From Sulfurospirillum cavolei (GTDB lineage: Bacteria; Campylobacterota; Campylobacteria; Campylobacterales; Sulfurospirillaceae), in assembly GCF_000813325.1 (NCBI RefSeq), contig NZ_BBQE01000005.1: 64,000 bases of DNA; one strand, 5' to 3'. Shown piece by piece: positions 59,339 through 64,000 of this stretch. Below the pieces are notes generated by a model, which saw only the letters and a program-made list of their open reading frames with translations, had not been told where the DNA came from and did not search any database. Position 1 is the first letter of the stretch. Each line of letters begins with the position of its first letter. Position numbers and translations under genes: made by a program.

Positions 59339-61152
59339 AAGTGTACCTCACTCAGTTTCTCCTTTAGGGTTTTAATCAATTCGACTTTACTCATATTATA
59401 CTGTGTTCTTTCTCTTCTGTCACGTACGGCAACGCTTTGCGCTTCCACTTCCGCATCTCCGAGAACTAGAATCATCGGAACGCGCATCGTTTCCGCATTG
59501 CGAATACGTTTGTTAAGGCTTTCGTTTTTCGATGAAATTTCCACATCGATTCCTTCATCGATCAACTCATTTGCCAAAGCTTTCGCGTAAGCGACATGTT
59601 GGTCGGAAATCGGTACGATCACCACTTGCGTCGGTGCAACAAAAAACGGTAATTCACCGGACGTATGCTCGATTAAAATACCGATAAAGCGTTCAAACGA
59701 ACCTAAAATCGCTCGGTGCAACATCACGGGGCGTGCATGCTCGTTGTTTGCATCGACATATGAAATATCAAAGCGCTCCGGCAAATTAAAGTCAACCTGA
59801 ATCGTTCCGCACTGCCATTTACGCTTTAGGGCATCGGTAATTTTAATATCGATTTTCGGACCGTAAAATGCTCCGCCGCCCTCGTCAATGCCATATTGGA
59901 TGCCATTTTCATCCAGTGCGTTTTTCAAACCCTCGGTTGCCGCTTCCCAATACCTATCGTCACCGATCGACTTTTCAGGACGCGTCGAAATTTCCATATC
60001 ATAATGAAAGCCGAATGTTTTCATAATAGAATCGACAAAACTCAAAATTTCTATAACGTTTTCTTTAATTTGATCCGGTGTACAGAAAATATGTGCATCA
60101 TCTTGCGTAAATTCGCGCACACGAAATAGTCCGTGCAATACACCGCTTTTTTCGTGACGATGCACTACGCCGTATTCAAAAAATTTCAGCGGTAAGTCAC
60201 GATAACTTCGAACTTCACTTTGAAAAACTTTAATATGACCTAAACAGTTCATCGGCTTGATACCGTATTCAGCTTCGTCAATCACGGTAAAATACATATT
60301 TTCGCCGTAATTTTGATAGTGACCGCTGATTTTCCATGCATCCGATTTCAAAATTTCAGGACCGCGTACGGGTTGATAACCGCGTTTTCGGTGTGCCGTA
60401 AACAACAATTTTTCGAGTTTTGAGCGAAGTCGTCCGCCGTTTGGCAACCAAATCGGAAGTCCTGCACCTACTTCATCATCAAAGGTAAAGAGCTTGAGTT
60501 CATTACCGATTTTTCGATGATCCCTCTTCTTCGCCTCTTCAATCATGGTAACATAATCTTTAAGACTCTCTTTATCTGCAAACGCTATTCCGTAGATTCG
60601 CGTCAGCATCTCACGTTTTTCGTCGCCGCCCAAATAGGCACCTGCGACTTTAATCAGTTTAAAAAATCTGAGATATTTCGTATTAGGGACATGAGGTCCA
60701 CGACATAAATCTTCAAAATCGCCTTGTTTATAAATAGAAACTTCGCCCTCAGGGATACGAAGCAACACTTCTTGCTTCAAGTCGTCATGGCTAAAATGCT
60801 TGAGTGCTTCCGCTTTGGTCGTATAAATCTTCTCTATCGGAAGTTTGGCATTGGCAAGTTCCGCCATTTTTTTCTCGATCTCTTTTAAATCGGCATCGCC
60901 GATCTTTTCATTGACGCGAAAATCGTAATAAAAGCCGTCTTCAATCACGGGTCCAACAAAAAATTGGGCATCTTTATAGAGTGCTTTAATCGCTTGTGCC
61001 ATTAAATGCGCACAGGAGTGACGGATCACTTCGATCGCCTCTTTAGAGTTGTCAAATACGATTTTGTTTTCGTAGATTTTAGAAGAAGTAGCAGCGGTTT
61101 GCGTGTCGATGATGAGAGCACCTTCTTTGTAGGCTATAACATCATTCATCAT
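59335..61152 (-). CDS. thrS: Threonyl-tRNA synthetase
   Basis: 605 residues from the ATG at 61152 (AAAGGA 6 nt upstream); the open frame extends farther only by reading through the tRNA gene. Class II synthetase motifs: RSCAHLMAQAIKAL and the DLCRGPHVPNTKYL editing/second-domain block; the catalytic zinc Cys in IKPMNCLGHIKVFQ; motif 2 RYRDLPLKFFEYGVVHRHEK (here SYRDLPL); motif 3 HRAILGSFERFIGILIEHT. It lies between tRNA-Val and infC. Confidence 0.96.
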   Translation of the reverse strand: MMNDVIAYKEGALIIDTQTAATSSKIYENKIVFDNSKEAIEVIRHSCAHLMAQAIKALYKDAQFFVGPVIEDGFYYDFRVNEKIGDADLKEIEKKMAELANAKLPIEKIYTTKAEALKHFSHDDLKQEVLLRIPEGEVSIYKQGDFEDLCRGPHVPNTKYLRFFKLIKVAGAYLGGDEKREMLTRIYGIAFADKESLKDYVTMIEEAKKRDHRKIGNELKLFTFDDEVGAGLPIWLPNGGRLRSKLEKLLFTAHRKRGYQPVRGPEILKSDAWKISGHYQNYGENMYFTVIDEAEYGIKPMNCLGHIKVFQSEVRSYRDLPLKFFEYGVVHRHEKSGVLHGLFRVREFTQDDAHIFCTPDQIKENVIEILSFVDSIMKTFGFHYDMEISTRPEKSIGDDRYWEAATEGLKNALDENGIQYGIDEGGGAFYGPKIDIKITDALKRKWQCGTIQVDFNLPERFDISYVDANNEHARPVMLHRAILGSFERFIGILIEHTSGELPFFVAPTQVVIVPISDQHVAYAKALANELIDEGIDVEISSKNESLNKRIRNAETMRVPMILVLGDAEVEAQSVAVRDRRERTQYNMSKVELIKTLKEKLSEVHF

Positions 61153-61202
61153 AGTAGATCCTTTACTTGTATGAACTCCCAAACCAACGGGAGAACAAAA
61201 AA

Positions 61203-61278
61203 TGGTGGCCACGAAAGGATTCGAACCTTCGACCACTACCATGTCAAGGTAGTGCTCTACCAACTGAGCTACGCGACC
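61203..61278 (-). tRNA. tRNA-Val (anticodon GAC)
   Basis: 76-nt cloverleaf with encoded CCA. Acceptor GGTCGCG pairs with CGTGGCC; the D-loop carries AGCTCAGTTGGTAGAGC, the anticodon loop TTGACAT (anticodon GAC, reading GUC/GUU), and the T-arm GGTTCGAATCC. It is 50 nt upstream of thrS and has a promoter just before it, so it may share a transcript with thrS. Confidence 0.97.
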
Positions 61279-61297
61279 GACTCATTTAAGAGCTGAG

Positions 61298-61303
61298 ATT
61301 ATA
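61298..61303 (-). promoter_or_regulatory. -10 element of the tRNA-Val promoter
   Basis: On the minus strand a run of eight T, GG, then TATAAT, 20 nt before the tRNA. It is the best match to the phylum's sigma-70 consensus in the window. Confidence 0.75.
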
Positions 61304-61356
61304 CCAAAAAAAATTAAAAATGCAACTCTTTTTTGAAAAAATCTTTCGAAACCTTG

Positions 61357-61806
61357 TCATTTCGTAGGATTAGGACGTTTCCACGTACGATACAAGATAC
61401 AAAGTACACCCACGTCTATCATCACGTCGGCAAAATTGAAAACGGCAAAATTAAATCCGTAGTGCCAAAAAAAATAATCCACGACGCCGCCGTGAATAAA
61501 ACGATCGTAAATATTACTCAACGCTGCACCTGCGATCATACCGATCGCCGACGCATGCCCAAGGAGAACGTCACGGTGCATAGCCAAATAGATTCCCAAT
61601 GCCGCGATTAATACGATTTGAAGGTATTTTAAATACTCTTCCAAAAAAGCGAACATCGAAAAAGCGACTCCCTTGTTAAACGTTAGGATAAGTGAAAAAA
61701 AATCTCCTTCCCAGCGAAACCCTTCCAAAAAGAGAAGCTTAATTGCCTGATCAACTCCAAAAACAAGGAGTCCCGCAGCACATAAAAAGATCCACGCTTT
61801 ATTCAT
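61357..61806 (-). CDS. lspA: Lipoprotein signal peptidase (signal peptidase II)
   Basis: 149 residues, four helices. Catalytic aspartates are in NIYDRFIHGGVVDYF and FAVFNFADVMIDVG, both conserved. It cleaves lipoprotein signals at the lipobox and serves the several lipoproteins in this window. It overlaps the glmM 3' end by 8 nt and is co-transcribed with it. Confidence 0.95.
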   Translation of the reverse strand: MNKAWIFLCAAGLLVFGVDQAIKLLFLEGFRWEGDFFSLILTFNKGVAFSMFAFLEEYLKYLQIVLIAALGIYLAMHRDVLLGHASAIGMIAGAALSNIYDRFIHGGVVDYFFWHYGFNFAVFNFADVMIDVGVLCILYRTWKRPNPTK

Positions 61807-63139
61807 TTAATGCACTTTTGAAAAATGCGACGGCTTTTTCCATGGATGCTTCCAAGACCTGTTCGTCTTTGCCTTCCAAAAGAATGCGCAAAAGATTTTC
61901 CGTTCCTGAATAACGAATCAATACCCGAAGTTGCTTACTCTGGAATTCTTGAATCAATGCATCGTAGCCTTGGAGTTCTAAAAGCGGTATTTTGTTGTCG
62001 ACTTTAAGATTATGTTGCAACTGGGGATAGAGAATAAAAGGGTTGAAAAGTCGGCTGACTTTTTGTTTTTCCGTTAAAACACAGTGCATCACGGCAAGCG
62101 ATGCGACGAGTGCATCGCCCGTTTTCGCAAAATCGGAAACGATAATATGCCCGCTCTGTTCGCCGCCGAAGTTAATGTTTTGTCGATACAGACACTCTAA
62201 AACGTTTTTATCCCCTACATCGCAGCGATACGTTTTTATGTTCGATTTGGCCAAATAATCTTCTAACGCCTGATTACTCATAACGGTAACGCAAACACCG
62301 TTATTCGTTAGCCTGTTTTGGCTTTGTAAAAACGTTGCCAGTTTGCCGAGTAGCATATCGCCGTGGATCGGATTGCCGTTTTCGTCTACGACGACCAAAC
62401 GATCCGCATCGCCGTCAAACGCAAACCCGATATCGGCACGGAGTCTACGTACTTCCTCGCCGAGTTCTTCAGGATGCAACGCACCGCAATTGAGATTGAT
62501 ATTGCTACCGTTGGGGTCGTCGTTAATCATAATCACGTCAGCCCCCAGTTCACTAAAAACGGTCGGAGCGACTTTGTAAGCGGCTCCGTTAGCAGGATCT
62601 AAGACGATACGAAATCCTTTGAGCGTCAAGTGTTTTGGAAAAGAGTTTTTGATCTGGACGATGTAGCGTCCGATCACGTCATCGATCCGTTTCGATCTAC
62701 CGATTTCAAATTCCGTTTTTTGGTTCTTTTCAATCAACTCGTCGTCAAAATAGATTTTTTCGATTTCCGCTTCTTCGGCTTCACCGAGTTTATTGCCGAG
62801 ACTATCGAAAAATTTAATTCCGTTATCGGAAAACGGATTATGCGACGCACTAATCATAATACCTGCGTCACACCGCATATCTTCCGTTAAAAACGCGATT
62901 GCGGGCGTTGGCATCGGACCGATTTGTCTTACGTCGTATCCCACTGCGGTCAGTCCGGACACAATCGCATTTTCGATCATATATCCGCTACGTCTGGTAT
63001 CTTTACCGACTAGGATTTTATTGGTAATAGAATTTTTTCGAAAATAGATACCCGCCGCCATAGCTAAACGCATTGCTAAAAAAGCACTCAGTTTTTTTCC
63101 CGCTTTTCCCCGAACGCCGTCGGTTCCGAATAATTTCAT
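61799..63139 (-). CDS. glmM: Phosphoglucosamine mutase
   Basis: 446 residues. Converts glucosamine-6-phosphate to glucosamine-1-phosphate for peptidoglycan and LPS. Start KLFGTDGVRGKAGKKLSAFL; phospho-serine loop ISASHNPFSDNG; metal loop AFDGDADRLV; sugar-binding FGGEQSGHI; phosphate loop RYSGTENLLRILLEG. All catalytic parts are intact. The glmM-lspA gene order is common in this phylum. Confidence 0.97.
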   Translation of the reverse strand: MKLFGTDGVRGKAGKKLSAFLAMRLAMAAGIYFRKNSITNKILVGKDTRRSGYMIENAIVSGLTAVGYDVRQIGPMPTPAIAFLTEDMRCDAGIMISASHNPFSDNGIKFFDSLGNKLGEAEEAEIEKIYFDDELIEKNQKTEFEIGRSKRIDDVIGRYIVQIKNSFPKHLTLKGFRIVLDPANGAAYKVAPTVFSELGADVIMINDDPNGSNINLNCGALHPEELGEEVRRLRADIGFAFDGDADRLVVVDENGNPIHGDMLLGKLATFLQSQNRLTNNGVCVTVMSNQALEDYLAKSNIKTYRCDVGDKNVLECLYRQNINFGGEQSGHIIVSDFAKTGDALVASLAVMHCVLTEKQKVSRLFNPFILYPQLQHNLKVDNKIPLLELQGYDALIQEFQSKQLRVLIRYSGTENLLRILLEGKDEQVLEASMEKAVAFFKSALNE

Positions 63140-63212
63140 AATGGATTCACCTTATACGATAAACTCTTAGGCGAATTGTAACAAAACTTTTTTAATCTTG
63201 ACATGTAAACGG

Positions 63213-63218
63213 TATAAT
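63213..63218 (+). promoter_or_regulatory. -10 element for the small membrane protein gene
   Basis: TATAAT 33 nt before the start codon. A nearby TTGACA is only nine bases upstream and cannot be its -35 box; it is part of an ACATGTAA motif. Confidence 0.5.
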
Positions 63219-63250
63219 AACCCTATTACATTGGGAGAATAGGACATCAC

Positions 63251-63628
63251 ATGAACTTGGACAAAGTAATTTCCGGATTTTTTTTCATTCTGGCGATGAC
63301 GCTCAATTTCGGCTTTTTCTACGGCGATTTGTCGGATTTAGAACTGCATAGCAAATACGAACTCTTTGCGGCATTGGTCGTGAACATCATTGCGACAACG
63401 CTCAAAATCGGTGATAAAACGCAATTGGGTTCGGTGATGCTCGCTACGAGTCTGGTCGCGGATATTCAGCTGATTGCCTCGGCAACCGTTTGGACCGTCG
63501 CGGCATATGCATATACGATCGATCGAGAAATCACTTCGATTATCGTCAGCTTAAGCGGCGGAGCTTTACTGGCCAACGTAACCAGTGTTTTACTCTATAT
63601 CGGCGATACGCTTAAATCCAAACGTTAA
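63251..63628 (+). CDS. Small membrane protein (DUF6394-like) next to a potassium channel
   Basis: 125 residues with about four helices. MNLDKVISGFFFILAMTLNF and LSGGALLANVTSVLLYIGDT are characteristic of a small epsilonproteobacterial family; I recall it as DUF6394 but am not certain. It is 10 nt before the channel gene and probably co-transcribed. Function unknown; it may be a channel partner. Confidence 0.65.
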   Translation: MNLDKVISGFFFILAMTLNFGFFYGDLSDLELHSKYELFAALVVNIIATTLKIGDKTQLGSVMLATSLVADIQLIASATVWTVAAYAYTIDREITSIIVSLSGGALLANVTSVLLYIGDTLKSKR

Positions 63629-63638
63629 AGGGCTCTTT

Positions 63639-64000
63639 TTGAGAACCAGCTCCTTATGGCTTATTTTACAGCGTATGCGCACCCCTTTCCTTATTATTAT
63701 TTTAACGTATACGATTTCTATTATCGGGTTACTACTGATAGAGGGCGTCGACGCAGAGGGAAGAGCTTATCGGTTCTCTATCTTTGATGCGTTTTATTTT
63801 ATTAGCTATACCGCAACAACGATCGGGTTTGGGGAAACGCCTTTCGCGTTTACCTACCCTCAACGCATCTGGGTCTCGATGTCTATTTTTTTTACCGTCA
63901 CGGGTTGGTTCTACAGTCTTGGATCCTTAGTCGCCCTCCTTCAAGACAAACTCTTTTTAGAAGAGTTCGCGCGCGCAAAATTTAGACGTAATATTGCCTA
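63639..64000 (+). CDS. Potassium channel protein (partial, C-terminus outside window)
   Basis: The frame starts with TTG at 63639 (AAAGG about 8 nt upstream) and is open at the right edge, giving 120 residues. A first helix (LIIILTYTISIIGLLLI), the selectivity filter TTIGFGE and a second helix (WVSMSIFFTVTGWFYSLGSL) identify a two-helix K+ channel. The filter reads GFG rather than GYG. A TrkA/RCK domain usually follows and may lie outside the window. Confidence 0.85.
   Translation, partial: MRTSSLWLILQRMRTPFLIIILTYTISIIGLLLIEGVDAEGRAYRFSIFDAFYFISYTATTIGFGETPFAFTYPQRIWVSMSIFFTVTGWFYSLGSLVALLQDKLFLEEFARAKFRRNIA

Noticed and set aside
61153..61263. Longer thrS reading frame starting upstream
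   Set aside because: It translates the tRNA-Val gene; the ATG at 61152 has a ribosome site and gives the usual ThrS length.
63198..63203. TTGACA as a -35 box for the gene at 63251
   Set aside because: Only nine bases separate it from the TATAAT; it is part of an ACATGTAA motif instead.

Overview
This window looks like chromosomal DNA from a free-living Campylobacterota (Epsilonproteobacteria), most likely Sulfurospirillum or a near relative; the genus is an inference. Three things support the phylum. (1) The complex I (nuo) operon has two small unrelated genes where nuoE and nuoF should be, as in Campylobacter jejuni (Cj1575c/Cj1574c). (2) The block ccoG - rpsU - UPF0323 lipoprotein - glutathionylspermidine-synthase-like - D-2-hydroxyacid dehydrogenase - yajQ matches, as I recall it, C. 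jejuni Cj0369-Cj0374. (3) Promoters are mostly a T-run followed by a TATAAT-like -10 box with weak -35 boxes. I saw no phage, IS element, CRISPR array or rRNA.

Layout. 1-7849 (-): nuoA-B-C-D-(E-like)-(F-like)-G-H-I, with nuoI cut by the left edge, preceded by an AAA+ ATPase (7931-9664). 9761-14323 (-): an operon read from a Fur-family regulator through a lipoprotein, endonuclease IV, a FadL-type outer-membrane protein and a FadD-type ligase; the FadL gene is split by a 23-bp tandem duplication. 14514-16965 (+): znuA-C-B-type zinc/manganese ABC transporter, divergent from the Fur gene. 16952-21352: DMT exporter, a small cytochrome c with a haem-less partner, and a polar amino-acid ABC transporter. 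21382-25061 (-): PilZ protein, histidine kinase/response regulator pair, pyrC. 25143-27825: aldo/keto reductase, then glnB-amt. 27873-31835 (-): periplasmic binding protein + histidine kinase + response regulator + cyclophilin. 31964-37306: methyltransferase, YRP-rich secreted protein, MFS transporter, chemoreceptor, MarC, MsrA. 37411-43209 (+): Mla-type lipid transport operon running into a second two-component system and a haem protein. 43282-46212: cytochrome c553-type gene facing a two-gene membrane oxidoreductase related to cytochrome bd CydA but with a fused cytochrome c. 46450-49594: malate synthase G, DgkA, DsrE-like protein. 49627-54269 (-): the rpsU/yajQ cluster. 54478-57982 (+): degenerate serine-recombinase-like DNA-binding protein, ccoG, a TDT/SLAC1-type transporter, a lipoprotein. 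58032-63139 (-): glmM, lspA, then tRNA-Val - thrS - infC - rpmI - rplT. 63251-end (+): small membrane protein and a cut potassium channel.

How it fits together: the genes describe a respiratory, motile organism. It has a non-NADH-type complex I, several small periplasmic c cytochromes, a cbb3 assembly factor and a bd-like oxidoreductase. It also has nitrogen-status control (GlnB/Amt), glyoxylate use (GlcB), metal homeostasis and many sensory systems.

The most striking non-genic signal is a palindrome, TTACATGTAA. The full 10-mer occurs at least nine times and its 8-base core (ACATGTAA/TTACATGT) at 27 places, inside genes and between them. This is far above chance and resembles a highly iterated palindrome. 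No intergenic stretch exceeds about 300 bases.
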